DNA of 64,000 bases from Pelomyxa schiedti. Its lineage: Eukaryota; Evosea; Pelobiontida; Pelomyxidae. The DNA is taken from assembly GCA_020536535.1 (NCBI GenBank), contig JAHLWZ010000803.1:62001-126000 (forward strand), read 5' to 3'. The notes below the pieces were generated by a model that had not been told where the DNA came from, did not search any database, and worked only from the letters and a program-made list of their open reading frames with translations. Below are positions 1 to 13,123 of the stretch, piece by piece; the stretch's first letter is position 1, and every line of letters begins with the position of its first letter. Position numbers and translations under genes: made by a program.

Positions 1-2339
1 GCATTTCAAGGTACAAAACACCGTGTGATTGTTCTATTACCTAGGGTGCTGCAAGTTTAAAAACCAGGAATTTAGGGAGGTGTTACTTGAACAAAAGGGT
101 TAATGGAATTTGGTGTGCAATAAGCATCCCCTGTTTTTAACACAGTTTCGATAGTCTAAAAGGAAATGTTGACATCGAGGTGAGTATTACAAAAACTTGA
201 CCTCAATAATCACAGTTACCATCTTGGTATCACCACAACTTAGTAGTAAGCACATGGGCTCAATAAAATTCTGTGAAATGAGGGATCTAAATTGTGTGTT
301 GGATGTATGTTATTTCGCCTGAGAATGTACCCAATATGTTCAGAGCCGCCGCCTGAAACGGCATTACATATTGCCCAACAAGCTTCTTTCTTAATTTCCA
401 TATCTGTACTACTCATGCACTGAATTAATGGTGGAATGAGATCGGCATTTATTATGGCAGCAACTTGCTCTCTTCCAGGTTTCAGAAACTAAAGAACAAA
501 GGAGAATAACCTGGTCCCAGCTGCAACATTTGACAACTGTTTTGTTTTAGCTATAAACTTTATTTTTTTTTAAATAAATCATACCACCCAGCAGGCCTCT
601 TTTTTGATGCATTTTTTTGGGTTCTTTAACCTTTATGCTCAGGGTTAATAGAAGACCAAACACTGGAGACATACAAAGGTCCCATTGCAGGTAAGAGACC
701 AGCATCAATTACCCCCTGGGTTTGAGTGTGCCTGAAAGATTTAGTACAAAAGCCTAAGAAGGAAAAAAAACTCACGTTCCAGTGACAATGTTCCCCAAAG
801 CCCGCATTGCCGGAATTTGCATGTTGACATTGTTCACCTTAACAGGTTCATGTTTTGAAAACCGTAACTAAAGAAATGCATACTGAGAGAAGTGGGACAA
901 CAACTCGACAAATCCCTGCCTCTAGAATAGCCTGATTCGGGATTTCACCCCCATCTGACAAGTAACTGAGACCCCTTTTGGTTGAAAAAAAAGGTTCGGT
1001 GTTGAAAAAATTTGCAAAGGCAATACCACAGGGCATCTGTTAGAACATCGATGTCATTGTACTGAAGTAACGCACACAATGTAGGCAAAACTAAAACAGA
1101 TGAAAAAGCATTCGCCATTGATAGGTAACATACCAGGTTTAATGGGAGAAAAATCTGGGGGTGGCTTTCCCCTACAAAGGTTTGATATCGTCCATGTCTA
1201 ATTATAGGGTAGAGTTATGGTAGTTGCTAAACCTAGCATACTGCATTACGTATCAGAGATATTGATGTTGAGTCTTGTGCTACTAGGCGAATCAATGGAG
1301 GTACAATCCCTACACGAATGACATAATCTCTGTAGGTTGAGCTATCACCAGCTATATTCCCTAACCCCCACACGGCCTTTTTTCCCCCCTGTCAGTACAG
1401 ACGATGTTGGTTTGGTGTTAACAACTTGTTCTCGAAGTTCTGGATCAGGAGATGACATTAACCCTATTAGAAGGGGTACAGCACCCGTTTCTATAACAGC
1501 CTGTGTTTGCTTGCTTGTACCACTGGCAACTTTAGTTAAAGGTTAATTTACACGTTGTTTTTTGGTTTCAGGATGATAAAAGGGCTATACTGTTTGTAAT
1601 TGCCCAAGCAGCTTCAAATTGTAATTTTGGGTTATCTAACTTGGGTTTTTTTTATAAAATGAATGCCAAAAAATACAGCACTGTTAACGAGAAGTTCTTA
1701 AAAAGTGGAAAGATACCACGGAAAGAAATTGCACAAGCCGTGGAAGCACCCCACTGTCAATAACTTCAGCAATTGGTGGGTTGTGCTCTGCAACAGGGAC
1801 AGAGTGAGGTGGAAGAGTTTCTTTTTCAAAAAAATTGGGATTTTGCGGAGTGTCTTTTTAAGGAGCATACCAACAGAGAGGAGTTGTCTGATTTGCTGCG
1901 TTGCGGGAAAGTGTAGAGACGTGTCATTTCCCATGCACGCTGCAACCATTTGTGCTAGTGTCTTTGAGAAAGTCATTTCCCATCAAGTGTGCTAGTCACG
2001 CTAACAGCTCCACGAACGAAAAAGGATGAGGACAAAGGTACCTCGAATTCCACTCCCGGCGGCGATGGCGCAGCCATAGAGGAGGGTGCTGGTGCAGATA
2101 CCGTCGTTGTAATTGCGTTGTTGGCCGCTCGAGCCACGATGTCGGACAAGGTTCGCCGTTTGAGTGACTCTGCTTCACGGCGGTTCTTGCGCACATTGAC
2201 TTTGATTGTGAACTCCTCGTGTTTGCCGCGGTCCCTTGTGGTGTGCTTGGTGATAGTGGCTCGTGGTGCGGCTCTATGATTTCGGCGTCTCTTCTGGTCC
2301 TCCGTCATCTCCTTTAGTGACTGAATGAGTGAGTCCATC
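1..2339 (-). CDS. Importin subunit alpha (karyopherin alpha), C-terminus cut by window edge
   Basis: Nuclear import adaptor that binds classical NLS cargo and importin beta. Reading right to left, the first exon has an importin-beta-binding domain (basic stretch around 2230-2150, residues [17 protein letters not shown]), followed by an acidic or neutral linker and armadillo repeats. ARM1 ([10 protein letters not shown], near 1900) continues after an intron with [20 protein letters not shown] (about 1795-1720). Later exons carry [41 protein letters not shown] and [17 protein letters not shown]. The NLS-groove WxxxN pairs are intact (WVLSN, WAICN). A further exon with [12 protein letters not shown] lies near 190-260, and [10 protein letters not shown] near 150; the C-terminus lies beyond base 1. 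Introns are very short: the one at about 481-520 is about 39 nt. The ATG at 2339 is preferred; the in-frame ATG at 2308 is possible. Family assignment is firm, the exact exon set is not. Confidence 0.9.
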
Positions 2340-2462
2340 ACTTGTTTCTGCTTTGTTTTTATGGTTTGTGGAAGGAATTCCCGAAAGTCCAAGACTTTGA
2401 CAAGTACGCAGGGAAGTGCTGTTTGAAAGAAAGAGGTTTGTTCTTTGTACAGTACTTTATGT

Positions 2463-5400
2463 TCAGAAGAATTTTGGTGTGTAGGTGTCTCTTGGAGTGT
2501 GTTGTTGGTTTTGTGGTGTTGCAGTTGTTATGCGATTGTGTTGGTGCTGTTGTGGTGTGCGGTTGTGCCTGCTGGTTGTGTTGTTTGTAGTAGTGGTAGT
2601 GTTTGGGGGCGCGCTTGGTGTGGGTTGTTTGATGTTGGTTTGGTTCTGTTTGTTTGGTTGTGGTTGAGGGGTGACTTCGGCATCGGCACTTACTAGTTGG
2701 TTCAGTTGTTTCTGAGGTATGTTGTTATTAGGAATCATAATCGCGATTAGGGGGAATCATGCCCTCAGTTGCCCGGTTAACTGAGCCACACTCGATTGTA
2801 GAAGCTGAGCCTCTTTTGTACTCTGGCTACAGATGCGGTTTTTCGTCTTGTAGGTTGTCATGACCGAAATTTATGGAAGAGTATAACCTCCAGTTCTTGT
2901 TGAAGAGAACGAATTTGCTGCTGTTGTTCAAGCAATTGCTCTCGCATTTCTCCCATTTCCTAGTTAAATTAAGGAAGGCACACTAAGATTTGGCTCACTT
3001 GCAGAGCAGTTTTATCCTTTTCTTGCTGTATGGCAAGTCCTACAAAGTGTGGGCATTTAAGAGCTTGAGTTGAAACTTAACTTGTATTTTTCTGAACCTC
3101 AGCCGTTCTTTTCAAGGTTAATTCCTTTTCACACTGCCTAACTTTTGGATGAGTTGCGTTTTGAGGATACGCAATACAAATAAGAAGACTGAATGTCTTG
3201 TACTGTTTGGGTTAATTTGGCTATCTGTTGAGTTTTTTCTGTCAACTCAGACTCTCTTGACTGTAATTTTCAGTCTTTCTTAGAACAACAACCACAAACC
3301 TGGAGTGTCTTAGTCACCAAATTCAGTTGGTCAACGTGTGTGGTGAGAACTTGGGTGATTTCCTTGAAGTTGTTCTCACTGTTCTTGAGCATCACACAAA
3401 GGTTTTCCTTAACTCCTTGTAAGAGTGGGACATAGTAGTAGTTTTGCATACATGTTCTAAAAACCATTTACTTGTTGATGAGATTAAGGTAACCAAGGGT
3501 TTTTGTATGGCTTTGAGGTTGGCATTTTCAGAAAGTGTGATTACAGTTCGTATTTCTGGCAAGTCCATTAATGACGATGCAAGGTTATCCAGTTTCAACC
3601 TTCTCGCTGTGTTTCCCAGAGGTGTTTTTCCTTGGGTTTTTTAAAAAAAGAAGCTAAATTCTTTTTCAAACATACTTCTTCATATAGTTTCTTAAGAAAA
3701 GCAAAGTTTTCTGATGCTTCTTGTAATTTTTTTGTCTTGGCCAAAATTAATGTTAGAACAGTACTGTAATCTTACGTGTTGTGCATATGCAGGTTCCCTT
3801 GACTCCAGTGCTGCCTTCAGTTGAATTATCTCAGAATTCTTTGACAGGAGCTGTGCCCTGTTAATGAGTGCGTTATCATAGTGAAGAAATGTGCTGAGAA
3901 ATAAATACTTCAGATCACTGACATCAGAAGACGACTGTTTCAATTCGTCGCAAACTAATTGATGTTGCTTTGAAAGTGTGGATAGTTTTGCTTGTGTATC
4001 AGCCAGTTGTGCTCTTAAGGACCTAAAATCGTTATCTTCCGTATGTTATTATGGGGTTATATTATTGGTATGCTCAGAATTTTTTAAAACAAAAAAACCT
4101 GCAATGTGGTCTTGAACTCCACTTGGTGAAAGGGAATTTGGGTCACAGTGGGCATTACTACTGCGGGCATGAGTCTTTTATGTGGAAGTACAAGTTGTTA
4201 AACCTGTTTTCTGCTATAGAAAACTCCCTTCGACGCTCACCTTTCAATGAGGGCCAAGTAAATACGAAAGTTAAAGTAAATAGGAGTACTTCTAAGCTGT
4301 TGTAGTTCAGCATTAAGTGAGCTAACCTGAGCGTTCAATTTATCACATGTGTGTTTTAGTTCATTTTTTTCTGCAGTTAATTCCTATACACATTAAAATA
4401 ACACCAAAAAATATACAGTACCAGAATGGATCGTTGTAGTGGGGCAGTGTGGATGTCTCTCTGTGCTCTATAAGGTTAGTAACTAAAACGTTCTGAGTTT
4501 TTGGGATGATGGGACATACGTGTCACGTGAGGTTGTCGAGAGTTTTACAAGAAGGTTGTGTATCTCTGGAAGGGCAGCAAGCGATGCTCTCAGCCGTTCA
4601 ATTTCCTTCTCTTGTTTCCTCACAATGTTCTGTAGTGCCGTTGATCGCATTAGAAACTGTGTTGAACTACTTGATGAAGGGTGAACTCTGCTAGAACAGT
4701 TTCTGATTGAAGAATGGATTCCTTCCGCACTTTACAGGGAACAGACAATTCAGGGAGAGTTGTTTTGGTGGGAACTTCTGAAGGTTGGTTTGGAACAACA
4801 GTGGGATTGAGAATGTTCTTTTGTGCTGTTGCTGGGGAAATTTTGACCACGGAAGGTGCAGTGCTTTCGGGGAGTTGTACTTGAGATTTCTGAGGTGCAG
4901 TGGTATTTGTTTTCCCCACGGCATCGTGTGAAAGAATGAACTGCACTGCTTCGTCATCACTCTTTGATGTCACCTTTGGGAAGTCTTGATCGTAATGTGC
5001 ATAGCTTGTGACACGATCTCGATCTCGATTCCACTCACAATCGCTCGCCGATCTAGCGGAATCTCCATCCTCGGTGTCATAAGGAGAGTCGGCGCGATCG
5101 GCATAGTAATCACTGCTATAGTTGTCTTCCAATGAGGCATTACTAGATCTCTCAGATTGTGGGCTCTCAGCTTCAGGATATTGATAGTCTTCATTTTCAT
5201 TGTATCTGTCCTAATAGTTGTCTCTTTATTTTAAATACCCAGATAAGTGCAACCGTTTTTACCTGGCTTGCATACGCCAAGTTCCGCTTCAATTTCTGTT
5301 CATTTGTCTGTCAGTGAAACAAAGAAAAACCAAGGCGATCGAAAGAAGGGAAAAAAGGCTCACACTCTCACGGAAAAGAGCAGATTGCAGCTGTTGCTCC

Positions 5401-5638
5401 ATATCTTCCAGACGTTCGTCGCGTGTTGCAACCTGAACCATGGTTATACCCGACTAGCATCATATCTACGCGGTTGTATTTACTTCTTCTTCCAGAGATT
5501 GGACCTGTCCTTCCCTGTCCAATACCAATTGCTGTAACTCCTCCGAGATTTCCTCCAGTTCTGTCACTCGGTGCTTTTTTTTTTATTGAACAGTTAGCAT
5601 TGGCACTAGTTCCCTGCCACCCCGCTTCCACTTTTCAT
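2463..5638 (-). CDS. Coiled-coil protein with acidic N-terminal segment and Q/N/T/P-rich tail
   Basis: Not assigned to a known family. The likely start is the ATG at 5638 (MKSGSG), joined over a short intron with a CTAAC branch-like motif to heptad-rich sequence (HRVTELEEISEELQQLV, about 5570-5460, then DERLEDMEQQLQSAL). An acidic Ser/Asp/Tyr-rich segment follows (NYSSDYYADRADSPYDTED, about 5125-5070), then a P/T/S linker. More coiled coil is spread over several exons (LKAALESREPAYAQH near 3800; ITQVLTTHVDQLNLVTKTLQ near 3330; EMREQLLEQQQQIRSLQQEL near 2930). The tail is rich in Q, N, T and P and stops at 2463. The composition suggests a scaffold, tether or cytoskeletal adaptor, but no signature domain is visible. 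It sits about 120 bp upstream of importin alpha on the same strand and is divergent from the proteasome gene. Exon borders are approximate. Confidence 0.7.
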
Positions 5639-5967
5639 CACGCCGAAAACACTCATCCCATAAGTGCAAATTAAGCACACCCTTGCTGGCACAGGTGGCT
5701 TGGCATCAATCGATAAACAGAACCGCCTGCCCACACACCGCTTCATGTTCCTAACCTAGATGTTTTATTCACCGCCTCAAAGTTTTTCGGGATCATCACC
5801 GTCTGTGAGGAACCATACTCTTTGCCTTTGAATCTAGCAACACAGTAGAGTGGGTGCTCCAATCCTAGTACTACTCTCACTTCGGGTGGGTTAGCCGAGA
5901 TCCATACGGAACCCAGAGAACAAGAAGGAAAAAAAAAAAAAATTCAGCAAAGGGGTGATACGCAAGG
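5639..5967. promoter_or_regulatory. Divergent intergenic region between coiled-coil gene and proteasome alpha-6
   Basis: About 330 bp separate two start codons on opposite strands, so both promoters must lie here or overlap the 5' UTRs. An A-run (about 5930-5942) lies just before the proteasome ATG. I see no TATA box or other motif I can name, and no additional open frame with family resemblance. Confidence 0.5.
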
Positions 5968-7048
5968 ATGTTCCGTAACCAGTACGACTCGGACAACGTA
6001 ACATGGAGTCCACAAGGGAGGCTACATCAAATTGAATACGCAATGGAGGCTGTCAAACAAGGCAGTTGCTCCGTTGGCGTCAAGTCAAAGGTGAGTCACC
6101 TTTTTGGTTTTTTCCCCCCGCCCCACGTGTTTTTAACGTCACTTCTTCCTTTTGTGTTGTAGACGCACGTGGTCATTGCAACATTGAAGCGTTCTTCGAG
6201 TGAACTTGGATCACACCAGGAGAAAATTTTCAAGATTGATGAACACATCGGAATAGCCATTTCCGGTCTCTGTGCTGACGCCAGGGTCCGTTTTTATTAT
6301 TATCACTTTTTTTTCCCCCTGATTCTGACTTTGTTTGTAACATAAAGGTGTTGTGCAAGTATATGCGAGGAGAGTGTATGTCACACAATTACACATTTGA
6401 CACACCTTATCCTGTTGAACGGTTGGTCGTTGCTGTTGCAGATAGTACATTCACCTAATACATTGCTGCCTCACTAACGACTATGCAGAGTCTCAGGTTC
6501 ACACACAGCGGTACGGTTCCAGACCGTATGGTGTGGGATTCCTTGTAGCTGGATATGATGTTGTCACTCTCTTACCACTTTGTATTGTTAATATTCTCCT
6601 AGACATCAGCACACCTCTTTGAGACATGTCCATCTGGCAACTATTTCGACTACAAGGCACAAGCCATTGGTGCCAGAGCTCAATCCTCCAAGACTTACCT
6701 CGAGCGCCATTTCGAGTCCTTTCAAAATCGTACATAGTGCACCCCTCCCAACCCTGAAAACTTACCGCAATCAAGTCCCACTTGATGAACTTATTCACCA
6801 TGCTCTCATGGCACTAAAAGAGAGTTTACAAACATCGTCCAAGGAAGGTGGACCCGCCGAAGGTCTCACACCACAAAACTGTGCTTTGGGAATAGTTGGA
6901 CAGGACACCCCCTTCCACATTGTGAATGACGATGCTCTCTGCCCCTATGTATGTCACCACATTTTTAAAATCGCTGTGTCACCTAATACTCCACATATCT
7001 CAGCTCGCCCGTATTGCCCAAGCAACCACACCCACTGAAGGTCACTGA
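5968..7048 (+). CDS. 20S proteasome subunit alpha-6 (PSMA1 type)
   Basis: Non-catalytic outer-ring subunit of the 20S proteasome. The N-terminus [18 protein letters not shown] followed by [14 protein letters not shown] is the alpha-subunit signature with its gate-forming tail, and the MFRNQYD start is specific to alpha-6. Later exons give [71 protein letters not shown] and a C-terminal [16 protein letters not shown] segment ending in TTPTEGH. Six introns interrupt it, of about 40-72 nt (for example 6091-6162, 6286-6347). All ordinary family blocks are present. The final exon is entered from the CPY codons over an intron that starts GTATGT near 6950, which puts the stop at 7046-7048. Expected in cytosol and nucleus. 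Confidence 0.93.
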
Positions 7049-7069
7049 CCCATTGTGGCCTATAGTTCC

Positions 7070-7075
7070 AATAAA
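7070..7075 (+). terminator. AATAAA polyadenylation-type signal after proteasome alpha-6
   Basis: AATAAA lies about 22 nt after the stop codon at 7048, a spacing fitting a very short 3' UTR in a compact genome. Its role is inferred from position and motif only. Confidence 0.5.
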
Positions 7076-7514
7076 CATTGATGTTCTTTCAAGACAGTTG
7101 TTATTATCTTGATGTTTTGTTCCTCGGTGGGCAGAATCAAATTGAGCTGCTACACAATCCCAGAGGAATGGACGGACTAGGGCCTATTTTTGCAATACAA
7201 ACGTGGTTTAATTCTTGGCTCGTTCCTGCCTTGGATTGATTCCAGCTCGGGATTAACATAAACAACAAGTTGGGAGGTTTTTTTTTCTTCCTTTGCCTGA
7301 TCTGGAATTGCCATCAGATAAACTACCATTTCGCGTTTGTGTCTGTTTCGTCGATGGGAACGAAGACCGGATGGCTGTTCCTTTGTCCTTTAAAAAGCCA
7401 CTTGCCAACACCACTCAATCTCATAATTTATTAAAAACCAAGCGGTTAACGTTGTAAAAACAAACAAAGAGCAAGCCACACACCCCAACAAGCAAAAACA
7501 ACAACCAACCAAGA
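7076..7514 (+). promoter_or_regulatory. Upstream region and 5' UTR of eEF2
   Basis: About 440 bp without a convincing reading frame. An AT-rich TATA-like stretch (CATAATTTATTAAAAA, around 7421-7436) lies about 80-95 bp before the ATG. The last 60 bases are A/C-rich and lack upstream ATGs, as often seen in leaders of highly translated genes. No transcription start can be assigned from sequence alone. Confidence 0.4.
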
Positions 7515-10462
<2,948 letters not shown>

Positions 10463-11126
10463 ACACAACACAGTACCAACCACGTGATAACAAAAAAAGA
10501 AAGAATTTTATTTTTGGACTTGTTGTGTCTCCACATGATACGTGAGAGGTGTCAAGGTTTAGATTGAAGAGAAGGAGTGCTTGCTTTTGTGCTGGAGTTC
10601 TCTAATTTCGGGTGCTTCCTTTCAAAGAGTCTACCATCGTTGTCACACGAGAAGACGGTTCGGTGTCACGGTCATCAATCCAATCCCATAGTAGATGCCA
10701 GACTGAAAGGGCTTCATTCATAGATGGAGCATGTCGTTGCTGTTGGCTGCTGGTATCACAATCCACTGATTTCCGTCAGTCGTTCAGGGACATACAGAAC
10801 ATTCATGATCAGATACTCCGCGTCAAGGATTCAGCCACTGTTCCACTGGTTTTTGTTGCAGCACACTGGGGCTGTGTTCCTCGAGGCCAGTGCAAGGACA
10901 ATGACAAATGTTCACAAAATGCGGTGCTACATCCCCATTCATTGCATTCCACGACGGTACATATCTATAATTTTCTCTTTCCCAAAGAATTAAGTTCGTT
11001 GTTTTCTACCATTTTGATCATCAATGCACTGTGACCGGCACGAAAAAGGAAGGAACACGGCACAAGTACGGGAATCTCCGTTGTTGTTGTATCGTGTTAC
11101 AGCGTCACTCTTCCATCAAAATTCAA
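10463..11126. other. Intergenic region containing a decayed Ras-type gene
   Basis: About 660 bp between eEF2 and the Stealth-like gene. Apart from the Ras-like relic near 10740-10940, I find no frame with family resemblance. An A-rich string shortly after the eEF2 stop (about 10490-10510) is the only visible candidate for 3'-end signalling; there is no AATAAA. Confidence 0.4.
10740..10940 (+). pseudogene. Ras/Rap-family small GTPase relic
   Basis: One frame reads [19 protein letters not shown] followed by TVPLVF, matching the middle of a Ras protein and especially the Rap-like gene at 43.4 kb ([26 protein letters not shown]). A second frame, starting about 10864, reads TGAVFLEASARTMTNVHKM, matching the later G5 region ([19 protein letters not shown]). 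The part that should lie between them, including the NKCD guanine-binding motif and about 20 residues, is missing, and the two pieces are in different frames. No P-loop (GSGGVGKS) is found upstream. It therefore cannot encode a working GTPase. The relic differs from the intact gene at many bases, so it is an old copy or derives from another paralogue. A short intron could mask the frame change, but not the missing motifs. Confidence 0.75.
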
Positions 11127-12986
11127 ATGCTTCACTGTGAGGAAGTCGTGATCCACGAAGACAGGTCACATGCGAAGCGCCTCCGGAGATGGGTGCCACT
11201 GCAGGAGGGAGGAAAGAGACGCAAGGGCGCTGTGTTGCGGACTTGTGGGATGGTGGTGTTTGTGATGTGCCTGCTGGCTGTCAACTTGTACTTCATTTTC
11301 GCGACTGACTTCTTGAACAAGTTCCTGTTCTCTTGCGGGTATTCATGTCTCTCTTCTCTCTAAGAATTGGGGGTGGGTCTTGCATGCCAAACGGTCTTTT
11401 GACATATTTGAACAGGAAGAGATGTGATGGCGTTCCACTGAGAGAGGATGTTGAATCGAGGGACGTTGACCTCGTCATTTCTTGGGTGGATGGGAGTGAT
11501 CCTGCTTGGCTTACTTTGAAAGAGGTTTGGCCTTTTGTGTGGATTCTTCCCCCTAAACCATTTTCAATTTCACAGGAATTCCTGCCAGAGAAAACAGATA
11601 CCAGAGATGCACAGCGACCCAAGAGGTGGCGCAATAACAACGAAGGCATGTCAATATCTGGCTTTTTCCGAACTTGATTTCATTCGAGAGATTGGTTTCT
11701 CACAATTTCCTAAACAGTGTGTTATCTCCTTCGTTCTGTCAAGCAGTATGCTCCCTGGATTCACCACGTTTGGATTGTTTCTTTAAAGTATCCATTCATA
11801 TTTCTTCCTTCGTTTGTTTGTCCATTCAGACTTCCTTTTTTTTTTATAGTCAGATACCGGTGTGCGTGGATACAAGTGCCACAACCTGGATCAGTGTGGT
11901 CAATCACTCTGACTTCATGAGAGAAATCGATCAACCCAATTTCAGCTCTCACAGCATCGAAGCAAATCTCCACAGAATTCCTGGACTTTCTGAGTTCTTT
12001 TTGTGTGTTATTTTTTGTGGCGCAATCTCTTATCCACTCCTCTGTCACCTTCAGATATAACAATGACGATATGTTGTTCCTCCAAAGGCTCGAGAAAGAA
12101 GACATCTTCACGTGGGATGGAAAGATGAGGTTCTATATTTACGGTTGGAAACAACTCCAGCACTTTCTATCGCTTTGGTCTTCACATGTTCACAGTATTT
12201 TCTCTTCTTTTTCGTTTATGCAACATGACTTTTCCCAAAGCTTATTGTGTCCAAGAAACCGCCAAGGCACTCTTCCGGAGGTTTCTCTCTATATCTGACT
12301 CTCAGCTCTTTGCACTTCGCAATCCATCTTCCCCATCGCAATCTTACCCACTGATCTCACTCTCTCCCACTCTCGCTCTGAAGGTTTCCGGGAGTGTTCC
12401 CACACAAACAGATGCACCAGTCCCTCGTTATGTCAAAGACTCTTCTTGAGGAAACGTGGAAGCTGTTTCCGGAAGAGATGAACAAGACTTCAATTGCGAA
12501 ATTCCGTGACATCCACACAGTAATTCCTCTCACGCTTGCCTTTGAGACTGGTGTGTCCCTCCCCATTTTCCTTCTGGCATTTCCATTGCTCTTTGAGTAT
12601 TCCTTCCAGAGGATAATGACAAAAAAAAAAAAAAAAGGCCTCGCGCTCGATTTTGGGCTGAAGGATTACACTGACAAGCAAATTTTGCTGAAACTGGCAT
12701 GTCTACTCTCTTTGTTCCCCCTGATAACTTTTCAAACAGAAGAATAAGGCAAGTGATGAAAACCAATTTGCAATGTTAAACAACGTGCAACCGAAATGGT
12801 TGTGTGTGAATGATGACTCCAATCAAGAGAGTCCTGTCAACTGGCGCCTCGTGGCATTCCTCAGAAAAGAGGTTCACATGGCCTGAAAAGTACAGATCTC
12901 TACTCACATCCTCCTAGTTTCCAATTGCGGGAGAGTGGGAGCCACCATTGTGGGAAGACAAGTGGCTTTCATCCACGACCTTGTAG
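11127..12986 (+). CDS. Stealth-type sugar-phosphate transferase (GNPTAB-like), membrane anchored
   Basis: Members of this family transfer sugar-1-phosphate; the animal form is UDP-GlcNAc:lysosomal-enzyme phosphotransferase, the bacterial ones build capsules. After a basic cytosolic N-terminus there is one membrane span (about 11250-11310; GMVVFVMCLLAVNLYFIF), as in a type II Golgi protein. CR1 follows (DVDLVISWVDGSDPAW), then CR2 (YLLRSVKQYAPWIHHVWIVS) and IEANLHRIPGLSE with NNDDMLF, CR3 (LFPEEMNKTS with following FRD) and CR4 (KWLCVNDDSN). The last exon, entered by splicing over an apparent TGA near 12884, gives FPIAGEWEPPLWEDKW, matching the family's FP...FE ending. The catalytic-type Asp clusters WVDGSD and NDD are retained. 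The junction before CR2 (about 11640-11715) could not be resolved. Substrate unknown; a role in lysosomal targeting or glycan phosphorylation is inference. Confidence 0.87.
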
Positions 12987-13035
12987 GTCTGATTGTTGAT
13001 AAGGTACACAATTGTAAACACATTTCGAAAGGAAA

Positions 13036-13041
13036 AATAAA
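13036..13041 (+). terminator. AATAAA polyadenylation-type signal after Stealth-like gene
   Basis: AATAAA about 50 nt downstream of the stop at 12986, followed by a T-run. It separates this gene from the convergent large gene that stops at 13124. Inferred from motif and position. Confidence 0.45.
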
Positions 13042-13123
13042 GTTTTTTTGTTTCGGTATCAATCACAACAGACTGAATGTAGTGTGAGTGGGAGCTATAA
13101 AAGAGCTTTTGGTGCCGGTTTAG

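Noticed and set aside
2342-2696. Plus-strand open frames rich in Cys, Val and Leu opposite the Q/N/T/P-rich tail
   Set aside because: Antisense shadow of low-complexity minus-strand coding; the composition (Cys/Val/Trp runs) fits no membrane protein and continues no conserved frame.
12884-12886. TGA as the end of the Stealth-like gene
   Set aside because: A GT-AG intron spanning it joins to FPIAGEWEPPLWEDKW, which matches the family's conserved FP...FE C-terminal end.
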